NCBI GenBank assembly: GCA_024233005.1 | Contig: JACKQE010000002.1 | Span: 643,563-707,562, forward strand | Length of the DNA: 64,000 bases | Source: Akkermansiaceae bacterium | GTDB lineage: Bacteria > Verrucomicrobiota > Verrucomicrobiia > Verrucomicrobiales > DEV007 | Direction of reading: 5' to 3' | In this document: positions 9,419 to 18,878 of the stretch, in pieces | Layout: each line of letters starts with the position of its first letter | Numbering within the stretch: position 1 is the first letter of the stretch | Position numbers and translations under genes: made by a program | The notes under the pieces: model-generated | Told to the model about the DNA's origin: nothing | Databases searched by the model: none | What the model saw: the letters and a program-made list of their open reading frames with translations, nothing else

Positions 9419-10744
9419 ATGAACAAGACTCAAGGTATTACATTTGGTTCCATTGTTGCGGTGGGTATCGCGGTGTCGCTTGGCATTCTGCTCAACAGGA
9501 AGAAAGAGGACGCCTTAGTGGACCCCGGGTCCACGGCTCCTCCCATGGCGACTGACAATTCTGCTTCTGCCCCGGCTCCCGCATCGCTGCCGGCGGCGGA
9601 AAAGGCTCCGCCAAAGCCCGCTTCCTCCGAGGCCCCTCCAATGAATCCGGAAGGATCGGCCGAGGCTCTTGTCAAAGCGCTCGTCACGCAGGTTGCCAAG
9701 AAGGATGTCCCCGGTTTCTTGACGGTTGCGGGGGAGACGGCGGTGTCCCCGGAAGTCCGGGGCGCGCTCGAAAAGCTCATCCAGGATCCCTCTCTCATAC
9801 CGGATCCGCAGATGCCCGCGATGGAGTTGGCCAAGACCGTCGGCGGCAATCGTTGGTTGCTCAAATTGAAAGCAAAGGAAGGTGACATCACCCGTGAGAT
9901 CCATGCCGACCTGACCAAGGAGGACGGTGTCTGGAAGGTGGCCAAGATCCAGGTGCCGTCGCTTCCAACGCCCACTGTCTCGGGACAACTCGCGGTGCAG
10001 CCTCCGGCCACCGATTTGGATGCCCTGACCGTGGCGCACCTGTTCTCGGCGGCAGCAGAAAAGCTTGATTTCGAGAGCGCCGCCCGCTTTGCGGACCCTG
10101 GCAAGGTCAGTGACGAACGGCTCGCGGCTTTGCTTATCGCCATGGAGGAGGGCGGCTACAAACTGGTGCCGCAACGGCCTCTCATCGCCACCTTGTCGAA
10201 AGAGGACATTTCCTGGGTTCTGGCGCGACTGGCCTCCAAGGATGGCAGCTCCGAATTCGCCTTGGAACTGGGGAAAGACCCCCAAAAAGGCTGGCTTGTG
10301 CGGGGCCTCACCTTTGACAAAATGCTGGCGGCCCTCGCCGACAAGGAGGGCTCCGGCACGGCTTACACGCCGATCGTGGATGATCTCAAAGGCGGGGAAT
10401 CCATTGTCCTGTTCTTCGAGTATGACAACACCCGTGTCACCCCGAGGACGTTGCGGCAGTTGGACATCATCGCCAAGATTCTCAAGCAGGACCATACCCG
10501 CAAAATCCACATCAACGGACATGCGGATGCCAAAGGCAGTGATGACTACAACGAAGCCCTGAGCGACAAGCGCGCTTTCGCCGTGAAGGAAGCTCTCGAA
10601 AGCCTAGGGGTGGCCGAGTCACAGGTCGTGACCCAGTCTTATGGGGAATCGCGCCCGATCCGTCCCAATTTCAATCCGGATGGATCCGACAATCCGCAAG
10701 GGAGATCCAAAAACCGCCGCGCCGAGGTCCGGCTGGATTTCTGA
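9419..10744 (+). CDS. Membrane-anchored protein with C-terminal OmpA-like peptidoglycan-binding domain
   Basis: 441 residues from ATG 9419. There is one N-terminal membrane anchor (FGSIVAVGIAVSLGILL, about residues 7-25), then an Ala/Pro/Ser-rich linker. Two lumazine/SnoaL-like middle regions rich in D, V and K follow. The C-terminal OmpA domain covers about residues 330-441, with INGHADAKGSDDYNEALSDKRA and a closing NRRAEVRLDF. These contain the Asp and Arg residues that contact meso-diaminopimelate in the family. It probably tethers the inner membrane or periplasm to peptidoglycan. Its stop codon overlaps the mutY start by one base, so the two are translationally linked. The longer upstream frame (from 9314) has no signal-like features. 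Confidence 0.82.
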   Translation: MNKTQGITFGSIVAVGIAVSLGILLNRKKEDALVDPGSTAPPMATDNSASAPAPASLPAAEKAPPKPASSEAPPMNPEGSAEALVKALVTQVAKKDVPGFLTVAGETAVSPEVRGALEKLIQDPSLIPDPQMPAMELAKTVGGNRWLLKLKAKEGDITREIHADLTKEDGVWKVAKIQVPSLPTPTVSGQLAVQPPATDLDALTVAHLFSAAAEKLDFESAARFADPGKVSDERLAALLIAMEEGGYKLVPQRPLIATLSKEDISWVLARLASKDGSSEFALELGKDPQKGWLVRGLTFDKMLAALADKEGSGTAYTPIVDDLKGGESIVLFFEYDNTRVTPRTLRQLDIIAKILKQDHTRKIHINGHADAKGSDDYNEALSDKRAFAVKEALESLGVAESQVVTQSYGESRPIRPNFNPDGSDNPQGRSKNRRAEVRLDF

Positions 10745-11820
10745 TGGTTGTGGTGTCCGGTGTGTCCTCCAAGCCGGAAAGTCTGCCGGGAGCCTTTGAT
10801 CCCTCGGTGGAGGCCGCGGATTTCGCGAGGTCTCTGATTGACTGGTTCCGTCGCGAAGGTCGCGATTACCCGTGGCGCCGCACCCGCGATCCATACGCCA
10901 TTTTGGTCTCGGAGATCATGCTCCAGCAAACCCAGATTGCCACGGTGCTTGGCCGGGGCTACTACGATCGTTGGTTCGGGACCTTTCCCGATGTCGGGAG
11001 TCTCGCTGCCGCGCCGGAGGACGCCTTGCTCAAGGCCTGGGAAGGGTTGGGTTATTACAACCGGGTCCGTAATCTGCAACGCGCCGCCCGGGCGGTGATT
11101 GATGATCACGGGGGCCGGTTTCCTGACACGGTTGAGGGACTGCTCACGTTGCCCGGAGTCGGGCGTTACACCGCCGGGGCGGTGGCCAGTTTTGCATTTG
11201 ATCTCCCCGCGCCATTGGTGGATGGCAATGTGGCCCGCGTCTTTTCGCGATTGGGAGACCTGCGTGATCCGGTCGATGCCCCGGCCACCTTGAAACGGCT
11301 CTGGGATTGGGCCGCGATGCTCGTTCCGGCGAAAGACGCCAGGGCATACAACAACGCCTTGATGGAACTGGGGCAGCAAACCTGCACCAAGTCGGCGCCA
11401 TCCTGCCAGAAATGTCCCGTGGCCCGACATTGCCGGACTCATGAGCCCGAAACGCTCCCCGTGAAAAAGGCCGCCCGGTCCACCATCGCGGTGATTGAAA
11501 GAGTGGTTTGGAGCATCGATCAGGGGCGGGTTTGGTTGGAACGCGAGATCGGGAGCCGGAGGCACGGACTCTGGAAATTGCCAGCTCTCGACCCCGATCT
11601 GAATCCGGTCCCGGTTGCCCTCGGGAAGTGGAAATACGCCATCACCCACCACCGGGTGAACTTGATTGCCCATCGTGGAAGCCCCGCCGAATGCGCCCGT
11701 CCCGCTGACGGGGAATGGATTTCCGTGGAGCACGGACTTCAGGGACTTGCGTTGTCATCGCCCCACCGCCGGGCTCTGGAGTCGCTCCTCGCCTCGGAGC
11801 AGTTCTCGCTCAACGGCTGA
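10744..11820 (+). CDS. mutY: A/G-specific adenine glycosylase
   Basis: 358 residues. Removes adenine mispaired with 8-oxoguanine in base excision repair. Seen: the catalytic Glu57 in SEIMLQQTQ, the helix-hairpin-helix LPGVGRYTAGA, catalytic Asp160 in VDGNVARV, and the [4Fe-4S] ligands Cys214-x6-Cys221-x2-Cys224-x5-Cys230. A C-terminal NUDIX-like 8-oxoG recognition domain follows, with the typical YAITHHRVNL stretch near residue 300. The start ATG overlaps the preceding OmpA-domain gene stop (TGATG). The gene is convergent with the large lipase gene, only 12 bp away. Confidence 0.95.
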   Translation: MVVVSGVSSKPESLPGAFDPSVEAADFARSLIDWFRREGRDYPWRRTRDPYAILVSEIMLQQTQIATVLGRGYYDRWFGTFPDVGSLAAAPEDALLKAWEGLGYYNRVRNLQRAARAVIDDHGGRFPDTVEGLLTLPGVGRYTAGAVASFAFDLPAPLVDGNVARVFSRLGDLRDPVDAPATLKRLWDWAAMLVPAKDARAYNNALMELGQQTCTKSAPSCQKCPVARHCRTHEPETLPVKKAARSTIAVIERVVWSIDQGRVWLEREIGSRRHGLWKLPALDPDLNPVPVALGKWKYAITHHRVNLIAHRGSPAECARPADGEWISVEHGLQGLALSSPHRRALESLLASEQFSLNG

Positions 11821-11832
11821 GAGGCTACCTTT

Positions 11833-13737
11833 TCAGGGGAGCTTGGGGTGTTCCGCGTTGTGGTTGAGACCCACATTCTCATGCAGGATGCGCTTCACTT
11901 CGGCGATGGCAGCCGGGTGGGTGTATGCGGTGTGACCTGCCGGAACGATCAATTCCGAGGCGGCACCTTCCTGATGACTGCTCCAATAGTCAACCACGCC
12001 ATCAGAGCTTTTGGGGGTGTTGCCTTTGCCGCGGTCCCCGATGATGGAGTGGTAGGTGACTCCTTTTTTGTAGGGAGAGTTGTCCAAGGCGGTGACGAAA
12101 GGGGTTCCCGGCTGGAGTGACTGAATGCTGGTGGTCCCTCCTGTGGTCAGGTTCAAACCGGAAGGATCCAACATGAGAATCTTGGTCGATCGTTCCAGCA
12201 CCTCAATGGGGAGATGGACGAGCCGGGAACAAAGGTTGGCATAGCTGGCTCTGGCCATGCTGGCTCCGCGGTGCGGCGTGCAGATAAAAACAGCGCGGTT
12301 GATGGCCTGGTCGGGGGAGAAAAAGGCCATCTCGCGGACGATGGCGGTCTCCTCCGGACCCAGTTTGACGGGATCGAACGGCACGTCACTCAACTGTTTG
12401 TAAAACCGGTCCCCGATTTCGGACACGAGACTGTGAGTGAGGATGCCTCCCATGCTGTGGCCGATCGCGACCATGTTGCGGGAGAGGGGATCCTTCCCTC
12501 CGGGGTCGAACACTTTGCGGATTGCCTCCAATTCGGCCCGCTCCAGCCGGGCCGATTCGGCCACGATGTAGCTGCTGGGGTAGGTGAAGACCATGAACTG
12601 GTAGCGCGTCGAGATTTCGGGATCCGCCATCAACTCCGCCAGGACGTCGCGCCAGATCACGGAGGATGAAAACAGGCCGTGGGTCAGGAGCACGGGGATC
12701 CGCTCTGGATCATAGGGTTGGAGCAGATAGAGTCCTGCTTGGGAAATCCTTTGATTGGCAAAGAAGAAGCCATCCAGCCCGTCCTTGAGTTCATTGACCC
12801 CAGATAGGGACATCGCGATGGGGCTGCTGAAGTCAGCCGCGAGGGGATGGTCGTGTTTGCCCAACCGGGTGGTCAGGGTGCGGGTCGGGTCGAGCAAGGA
12901 GACCGTCACCACTGTCGTCCCTGCCGCATCTTTGGCGGGAACGACGTCGTTGACGACCATCGTCACGGGCAAATAGAGGCCACGCTTCGGGTAGAAAGCC
13001 ATTTCTTCGCGGCGTTCCGGCAGTTGCACGCGGATCCCCACCAAGGAAGCTCCAATACCGTCGCGCACCTTGCGGGTGACTCCCTTCTCCTTGATGTTCG
13101 CCGCGATGTAGAGCTTGTCGAAGTACTGGGGTGGAAACTGCGAGTTTGCCGCCAGTTTCACTTCATAGCGGGCGTTGCCCAGCTCCAAGACCGGAGAAAC
13201 GCCGCCGGACTGAGCGGTTTGTTCGGCCCAGATGTGCGCAAATTCCGCGAGGGAGGCGTTGTAGACGGCCTGGACATCCGGTAGGGAGGTTCCGGCTCCG
13301 GTGGCGTCGATGAGGATTTCCCGGGATTCGAGAGCCACCTTGAGGTAGGCTGCCCCGGAGGATTTGATGTCCCCGTGCCTTTGCAGTTTGGACGCGAGTT
13401 GGAAAAGTCCCTTGGCCGTGTTTCCGAATGGTGCCAGCACTGTCCGGATCAACCCACGGTAGGAATGGTGATCCTCACCCTCATCCTCGGAGACCAGACG
13501 CTGTCGGGTGAAGGTCCGGTCTTTCACCGAAAGGTGATGCGCCGAAACCAGGCCTTCACGGTTCGCCTCCCCCACTTTGAGGCGGGCTTTTACGGAGGCG
13601 CAGGATGACAGAGAGAGCGTCAGTCCCAACAAGCATAGATGCCAGACCGGGAGCTTGGGACGCTCCCGAGAGTCCCCACCGACAACACAGGTGTGATCTG
13701 GAATGGCGTTGTACAAGAGTGTCAATGTAAGCGCCAT
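11833..13737 (-). CDS. Large lipoprotein with alpha/beta-hydrolase (lipase-like) domain
   Basis: 634 residues. The lipobox near residue 45 (LTLSLSSC) predicts a lipid-anchored protein, although the n-region from ATG 13737 is unusually long (about 30 residues before the hydrophobic stretch). The C-terminal half is an alpha/beta hydrolase: oxyanion-side motif PVLLTHGLFSSS, nucleophile elbow VAIGHSMGG, CTPHRGAS, a likely acid in KSSDGVVDYWSS, and His in PAGHTAYTHP. The N-terminal half is of unknown fold. This is a PGAP1/triacylglycerol-lipase type arrangement common in environmental bacteria. Divergent from pyruvate kinase. The substrate is unknown. Confidence 0.85.
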   Translation of the reverse strand: MALTLTLLYNAIPDHTCVVGGDSRERPKLPVWHLCLLGLTLSLSSCASVKARLKVGEANREGLVSAHHLSVKDRTFTRQRLVSEDEGEDHHSYRGLIRTVLAPFGNTAKGLFQLASKLQRHGDIKSSGAAYLKVALESREILIDATGAGTSLPDVQAVYNASLAEFAHIWAEQTAQSGGVSPVLELGNARYEVKLAANSQFPPQYFDKLYIAANIKEKGVTRKVRDGIGASLVGIRVQLPERREEMAFYPKRGLYLPVTMVVNDVVPAKDAAGTTVVTVSLLDPTRTLTTRLGKHDHPLAADFSSPIAMSLSGVNELKDGLDGFFFANQRISQAGLYLLQPYDPERIPVLLTHGLFSSSVIWRDVLAELMADPEISTRYQFMVFTYPSSYIVAESARLERAELEAIRKVFDPGGKDPLSRNMVAIGHSMGGILTHSLVSEIGDRFYKQLSDVPFDPVKLGPEETAIVREMAFFSPDQAINRAVFICTPHRGASMARASYANLCSRLVHLPIEVLERSTKILMLDPSGLNLTTGGTTSIQSLQPGTPFVTALDNSPYKKGVTYHSIIGDRGKGNTPKSSDGVVDYWSSHQEGAASELIVPAGHTAYTHPAAIAEVKRILHENVGLNHNAEHPKLP

Positions 13738-13907
13738 GATTGCGGTCCGACAAGGGGAATCGGCGCCTCTGGGCCAAAGAATTCGGTTCCCAGCTCCGGA
13801 TGTCCCGCCCTGGACCCGGCACGGATGGACAGTCCTGCCCCGTCGTTCTCATCAGCCAGAGGAATGGCCCTCTTCCTGCTTTGTTCCTGACTCGAAGCCG
13901 AAAGTCC

Positions 13908-15326
13908 ATGCGCCCGAACTACCGTCACACCAAAATCATCGCCACCCTCGGGCCGGCGACGGAATCGAAAGAACAACTGGGACGGCTTATCAAAGCCGGG
14001 GTGGACATGATGCGCCTGAACATGGCCCACGCTTCGCACCAGTGGGTCGCCGACGCCATGTGGTTTATCCGAGAAGTGTCCACGGAGGTGGGGCGTCATG
14101 TATCGGTCATGATGGATGTCAAGGGTCCTGAGATCAGGACTGCCCGCGTGGCGGAGGCCATCGATCTCAAGGCCGGGGATCACTTTGAATTTCACATCGA
14201 GAGCGTTGGTCCGACCGGAGACATTCCGGCGGTTTCGGTGAACTATCCCGGTCTTCCCGGGGACCTTGACGTCGGGGCCACGGTGCTCGTCGACAGTGGA
14301 CTGATCCGCATGCGTGTGCTCGGCAAGGACGAAGTCCGGGTCCGGTGTGAGGTGCTCACACCAGGTAAAATCGGCTCGAAACGTCATATCAATCTGCCCG
14401 GCGTGAAGGTGAACCTCCCGGCGCTGACTTCGAAAGACGAGGATGACATCCGCGCCGGGGTGGCCGCCGGCATTGACTTTGTGGCCCTTTCTTTCGTCCG
14501 CCAGGCGGAAGATGTCGAAACGCTGCGAGCCATGCTCGACAGCTTGGGATCGTCCGCCAAAATCATCGCCAAAATCGAAGATCAGGCGGGCGTTCGGAAC
14601 ATGGAGGCCATTATCCGCGCGGCCGACGGCATCATGGTGGCGCGGGGTGACCTTGGTATCGAAATCGACTACCACAAACTGCCGCTGGTCCAGACGCAGC
14701 TTGTCCAAGCCTGTCATGCCGAAGGCAAGCCGGTCATCATCGCCACACATTTGCTGGAATCGATGATTTCTTCGCCCATGCCGACGAGGGCCGAGATTTC
14801 TGACGTTTCGAACGCGATCCGTGAGCAGGCCGATGCGGTCATGCTCTCAGGCGAGACGACTACCGGAGCTTATCCTCTGGAGTCAGTCCAGGTGTTGAAG
14901 GACATCATCGGCAGTATCGAGCCCTCGGTTCATGGCGTCCTCAACGCCAAGATCCAACTCCGGGAACCCAAGACCAAAATGCTCCGATCAGCGGCCGTCC
15001 TGGCCCAGGAACTCGGACAGTCAGGCATTGTCGTTTTCACCCGGAGCGGCTATCTCGGGTACATGCTGGGTGCCCTGCGGGCGCGCGGAGTGCCCATCTA
15101 CGCCTTTACGGACATTGAATCGATCTTCCGTCAACTGACCCTGCCCTGGGGGGTTGAACCTTTCCTCATGGAGTTCTCCGAGGATCCAGAAAAGACGATC
15201 CTCAATGCCATGGCTTACTTGAAGCGTCAGGGATGGTGTTCGCCCGGAAACTGGCTCGTTGTGATCACGAACGCACTGGCGAGTGACAAAGTCATCGACA
15301 CCCTGCAGTTGCGTCAGGTGGAGTGA
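13908..15326 (+). CDS. pyk: Pyruvate kinase
   Basis: 472 residues from MRPNYRHTKIIATLGPA. Transfers phosphate from phosphoenolpyruvate to ADP, the last step of glycolysis. Seen: MRLNMAHASH (active-site Arg/Asn/Ser-type loop), MMDVKGPEIRT, the catalytic-Lys segment IIAKIED, the metal-binding VARGDLGIEI and SGETTTGAYPLESV. The usual TQMLESMI appears as THLLESMI, a mild variant. The C-terminal domain is present and the length is normal. In-frame upstream codons to 13740 were rejected because they overlap the divergent promoter region and lack family similarity. Confidence 0.96.
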   Translation: MRPNYRHTKIIATLGPATESKEQLGRLIKAGVDMMRLNMAHASHQWVADAMWFIREVSTEVGRHVSVMMDVKGPEIRTARVAEAIDLKAGDHFEFHIESVGPTGDIPAVSVNYPGLPGDLDVGATVLVDSGLIRMRVLGKDEVRVRCEVLTPGKIGSKRHINLPGVKVNLPALTSKDEDDIRAGVAAGIDFVALSFVRQAEDVETLRAMLDSLGSSAKIIAKIEDQAGVRNMEAIIRAADGIMVARGDLGIEIDYHKLPLVQTQLVQACHAEGKPVIIATHLLESMISSPMPTRAEISDVSNAIREQADAVMLSGETTTGAYPLESVQVLKDIIGSIEPSVHGVLNAKIQLREPKTKMLRSAAVLAQELGQSGIVVFTRSGYLGYMLGALRARGVPIYAFTDIESIFRQLTLPWGVEPFLMEFSEDPEKTILNAMAYLKRQGWCSPGNWLVVITNALASDKVIDTLQLRQVE

Positions 15327-15436
15327 GGGGCACGTTTCTCCGCGTGAAAGCCATGGCTGGATCGCGCGCCTGAATTTCCACTGGTCAAATCCCCGGGTCC
15401 TCCGTAGGTTCGAAGCCTGTTGGACCCGACCCTGCC

Positions 15437-16696
15437 ATGACCTCCTCCTCCTCCTCCTTTGCCCCCGCCGAACCGCCTTCCGTTTTGCTCATTGGAGGCG
15501 GAATGATCACGAAGGTCCAGGTGCTGCCATCGCTCTACCAACTCCAGCGCACCGGCCAGATCGGCGGCGTGGGTATTTCCGCTCGGCGCAGATCCACCCT
15601 GGAACCACTCCTGTCCGATCCCGATCTTGCCGCCGCTTTTCCCGGTCACCGCTTCACCCCGTGGCCGGCCTCCGACGGGACTCACCCGGAAGGCTACCAG
15701 GAGGCGCTCGATGCCCTGCCTCCCCAGTCCATCGTCTACATCGCGATCCCCGATCAGAACCACTACGAAGTGCTCTGCGAAACCCTCGCCCGGGGGCACC
15801 ATTGCATTTGCGTGAAGCCCCTCGTGCTGGATCACCGGCAGGCTCTCGACGTGCAGCGAAGGGCCCGGGAGGCCGGCCTTTTCGTCGGCGTGGAATACCA
15901 CAAGCGGTATGATGACCGGTCAGCCATCGCCCGGAAGAAGTACCGGGCTGGCCAGCTCGGCGAGTTCAAGCTCGGCCAGGCGCGGCTTCATGAGAAATGG
16001 TATTACCGTGACTCGAATTTCATGCACTGGTGCACCACCGACCAGACCGATTTCTTCACCTATATCGGATGCCACTATGTGGATCTGGTTGCTTTCATCA
16101 CCGGATTGCGCCCCACCGCGGTCTCGGTGCACGGCATCCCCGATGCCTTTCCCAACGGCAATGTCGGCTACCTCTACACCGATGCCCGGGTCATCTGGGA
16201 GAATGGAGCGGTGCTCAACGTGCAGAACGGGATCGCTTATCCCAACCAGGCTGCGGGCGGCAATGACCAGGGCATTTGTTTTTACACCAAGGATGAGAAA
16301 ACTGGACAAGGCGGGTTCGTTAGTCACGTCGACAACTACCGCGGGGTCAGCTATTGCGCGATTGAAGCCGGGAGCGATCCGGGGGACACCGCCCACCATT
16401 ACGTGAATCCTGACTACTTCCAGATGGTGGAGCGTTCCGATGGCCCGGGACTGCGTCCGGTGGGCTATGGTTTCCGCGCCATTGAGCAGCTCGTCGCGGC
16501 CGCGTTGCGTGTCGCGCGGGCCGGGGATCTGCCTGCCCGTCAGCAGGAGATCGACCGCATTGATGCCGAAGGATGGCATGCCACCCCGGCGAACAGTTTT
16601 TACAATGAACTCGTGGTCGAGGCCGGTCGGATTTCGATCCTCAACAACGGAGCCACCGTGCGTGTCCGGTATGGAGATGCGCCGGGGGTGGGGTGA
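15437..16696 (+). CDS. Gfo/Idh/MocA family NAD(P)-dependent oxidoreductase
   Basis: 419 residues. The N-terminal Rossmann fold starts at SVLLIGGGMITKVQVLPSL. The usual E-K-P motif of the family is replaced by CVKPLVLD, keeping the catalytic-type Lys-Pro pair. GVEYHKRYD and YIGCHYVDLVAFITG (G-x-H-x-x-D type) complete the active-site pattern. Substrates of this family are usually sugars or cyclitols; the specific one is not readable. It stands alone between pyk (110 bp upstream) and the convergent TauE gene. It could serve sugar oxidation with the DUF1080 proteins elsewhere in the window, which is inference only. Confidence 0.88.
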   Translation: MTSSSSSFAPAEPPSVLLIGGGMITKVQVLPSLYQLQRTGQIGGVGISARRRSTLEPLLSDPDLAAAFPGHRFTPWPASDGTHPEGYQEALDALPPQSIVYIAIPDQNHYEVLCETLARGHHCICVKPLVLDHRQALDVQRRAREAGLFVGVEYHKRYDDRSAIARKKYRAGQLGEFKLGQARLHEKWYYRDSNFMHWCTTDQTDFFTYIGCHYVDLVAFITGLRPTAVSVHGIPDAFPNGNVGYLYTDARVIWENGAVLNVQNGIAYPNQAAGGNDQGICFYTKDEKTGQGGFVSHVDNYRGVSYCAIEAGSDPGDTAHHYVNPDYFQMVERSDGPGLRPVGYGFRAIEQLVAAALRVARAGDLPARQQEIDRIDAEGWHATPANSFYNELVVEAGRISILNNGATVRVRYGDAPGVG

Positions 16697-16708
16697 GCCT
16701 GTCCCATC

Positions 16709-17440
16709 TCAGATCGGTTTCATCACATACCATATCCCGAGGAGAAACACCGCACCGAACACGACGGTCCTCAGATGGGCCTGCGGCACCCTGTCCAGAG
16801 TGCGCTTCCCCAGCCACACCGCGAACAGTCCCGGTGGCACCGCCCAGGCAACGGTGCTGACCAGGTCGGAGTTGAAATCCCCGGTCGCTCCCATCAGGAC
16901 ATTTCTCGTCAGACTCATGACGATGAAAACGACCTGGAGAGCTCCGACCGAAGCGGACTTGTCCCAGCCCTGCGAGTAGACAAAGGCCACAATGGGCGGC
17001 CCTCCCGTGCCGAACGCTCCTCCCAGGGTCCCGCCGAGCGTGCCCAGCGGCCAGGCGGTCCAGCCGGGCAGGGCCAGCAGGCGGTGTCGTCGCAGCCAGA
17101 AGTCCATCGCCGATATCAGGATCAACACCACACCCAGACTGCGCAAAAGCAGCACCCGGTCCAGATGACGGACCACAAAGAATCCGATCGGCATGCTGAG
17201 GAAGGTGGCGAGTGTCAAAGGCAGGATGCGTCGCCACTGGAGGGCCCGGCGGTGCGTCCAGAGGGTCAGCGCCGTGACCAAAAGGTTGAACACGGTCATG
17301 ACCTCCACCGCCCGGTGCGGACTCATCAGCAGGGGCAATGTCGCCACGGCGACGATGGCGAAACCGAACCCGGTGGCTGCCTGGACATAGGTTGCCAGTG
17401 CCAGGCAGAGCACGGCGAGCAGGGTTGGCTGGTCGGGCAT
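16709..17440 (-). CDS. TauE/SafE (DUF81) family membrane transporter
   Basis: 243 residues with about eight hydrophobic segments and two pseudo-repeats: TYVQAATGFGFAIVAVATLPLL in the first half and LGGTLGGAFGTGGPPIVAF in the second. These glycine-rich loops are the signature of the sulfite/sulfoacetate exporter superfamily. It starts 6 bp after the MFS transporter gene upstream on the same strand, so the two are probably one operon. The substrate may be an organic or inorganic anion, which is inferred from the family. Confidence 0.88.
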   Translation of the reverse strand: MPDQPTLLAVLCLALATYVQAATGFGFAIVAVATLPLLMSPHRAVEVMTVFNLLVTALTLWTHRRALQWRRILPLTLATFLSMPIGFFVVRHLDRVLLLRSLGVVLILISAMDFWLRRHRLLALPGWTAWPLGTLGGTLGGAFGTGGPPIVAFVYSQGWDKSASVGALQVVFIVMSLTRNVLMGATGDFNSDLVSTVAWAVPPGLFAVWLGKRTLDRVPQAHLRTVVFGAVFLLGIWYVMKPI

Positions 17441-17446
17441 CAGGCC

Positions 17447-18733
17447 TTACTCCGGCAATTCTTCGTCGCGGGTTTCGGGGAGGAATGCGATGATCACCAC
17501 CCCCGGCAGGAAGAGCAATCCCAGCCAGGTCAAGGCGGTGGGGAGGGCCATCCCCGGGAGTGCTTTCAGCCAGCCGGCAAAGAACATCACCGAGACCGCC
17601 AGAATGCGTCCTCCATTGAAACCAAAACTCGTCCCGGTGGCACGAAGATGGCTGGGGAACAATTCCGGAAAATATACCGCATACCCTGCATGCATGCCGA
17701 GGGTGAAAAAGCCGAAGATGGGCAGCAGCACCAGGAGGGTGTCATAATTTTGCGGCACGAAGCAGGTCACCGGCACGATCACCAGTGCGGCAAGGTGATA
17801 GAGTGCGAACGTTTTTCGCCTGCCGATCCTCGCGCTCAAAGGGCCGAAGAGGAGCAAGCCAAACCCTCCTCCGATGGTTTGCACAATCCCATAGGCAAAT
17901 TTCGCCTTTGCCGCGACCTCGCCGTCCGGGAGCCCCTCTTTTTTCAGCATCTCCCGGGCCAGATCCTGCCCCGCCACAGTGACGGCCCAGAAGGTGCCGA
18001 GACCGACCGCGGCCAGGGCCATCGCCAGGAACGCGTGGCGAGCCCAAAGAGGGGTGGTCAGCAGGTCGCGGAAGCTGCCGCGCCGGACCGAGGGATCAGC
18101 CTTGGTCTGCTGCCATTTCTCCGGTTCCTTCACCGTGGCCCGGACCCAGACAATGAGCAGGGCCGGGAGGATCCCGATGAGATAGGCGTGGCGCCATTGC
18201 GAACCCACGGCGATGGCGGCGGCGGTTGCCAACCAGGTGCCGATGACGGAGGAGGTGTGGAAAATGCCCGAGGCTTGGGCCCTGGCCTTGGTGGGGAAGA
18301 CTTCCGCAACCAGAGCCGCGGCAACGGCCCACTCGCCCCCGACTCCCATGGCCACCAAGAATCGCAGGATCATGACCTGCGGCAGGGTGGTGGCGAAGTA
18401 GGTCAGACCTGAGAAGACCGAGTACATCAGAATCGTCAGGATCATCACCCCCCGCCGACCATGGCGGTCGGCGAGCGACCCGAAGAGCAGCCCACCGATC
18501 GTCCCGCCGAGGAGGAAAACGCCGAGAAACTGGTCGCCGAATTTTTTGATTTCAGGTGCATCCGGGCCCACCCCGAGAATGTCCTGCAGCAGCTGGTTGC
18601 GGGTCAGGTTGAAAATTTGTCCTTCATAGACATCAAAAATCCAACCGGCGGAAGCAATGATCAGCACAAGCCACTCGTATCGATTGATGCCATGGTACCA
18701 TGGTGAATTGGGGGGGGTGGAGGAGGTGGTCAT
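17447..18733 (-). CDS. MFS transporter (sugar/organic acid:proton symporter type)
   Basis: 428 residues with 12 predicted membrane helices. MFS motif A is seen as GSLADRHGRRG between helices 2 and 3, with a related GPLSARIGRRKTF between helices 8 and 9. The N-terminal WLVLIIASAGWIFDVYEGQI segment resembles the aromatic-acid/H+ and sialate/shikimate symporter branch, where an Asp sits in helix 1. First gene of a likely operon with the TauE transporter. Divergent from a secreted SMP-30-like lactonase, suggesting uptake of a sugar acid or related carboxylate. That substrate assignment is inference. Confidence 0.9.
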   Translation of the reverse strand: MTTSSTPPNSPWYHGINRYEWLVLIIASAGWIFDVYEGQIFNLTRNQLLQDILGVGPDAPEIKKFGDQFLGVFLLGGTIGGLLFGSLADRHGRRGVMILTILMYSVFSGLTYFATTLPQVMILRFLVAMGVGGEWAVAAALVAEVFPTKARAQASGIFHTSSVIGTWLATAAAIAVGSQWRHAYLIGILPALLIVWVRATVKEPEKWQQTKADPSVRRGSFRDLLTTPLWARHAFLAMALAAVGLGTFWAVTVAGQDLAREMLKKEGLPDGEVAAKAKFAYGIVQTIGGGFGLLLFGPLSARIGRRKTFALYHLAALVIVPVTCFVPQNYDTLLVLLPIFGFFTLGMHAGYAVYFPELFPSHLRATGTSFGFNGGRILAVSVMFFAGWLKALPGMALPTALTWLGLLFLPGVVIIAFLPETRDEELPE

Positions 18734-18878
18734 GGAGGAATCAGGGAAGCGCCGCCTCTTTCTTTACACCAGAGCCCGTGATCGGAACAACCCGCAATCC
18801 TGCCAAATTGTCGCCAGGCCGGGGGACACCGCAATTCCGCTCCTTGCGTCATGACGGTTTTCGACTTCTATCTAAGGC

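Noticed and set aside
16775..18412. 545-codon plus-strand open frame rich in Gln, His, Glu and Gly
   Set aside because: It is antisense to the TauE and MFS transporter genes; the composition is the expected complement of hydrophobic codons.
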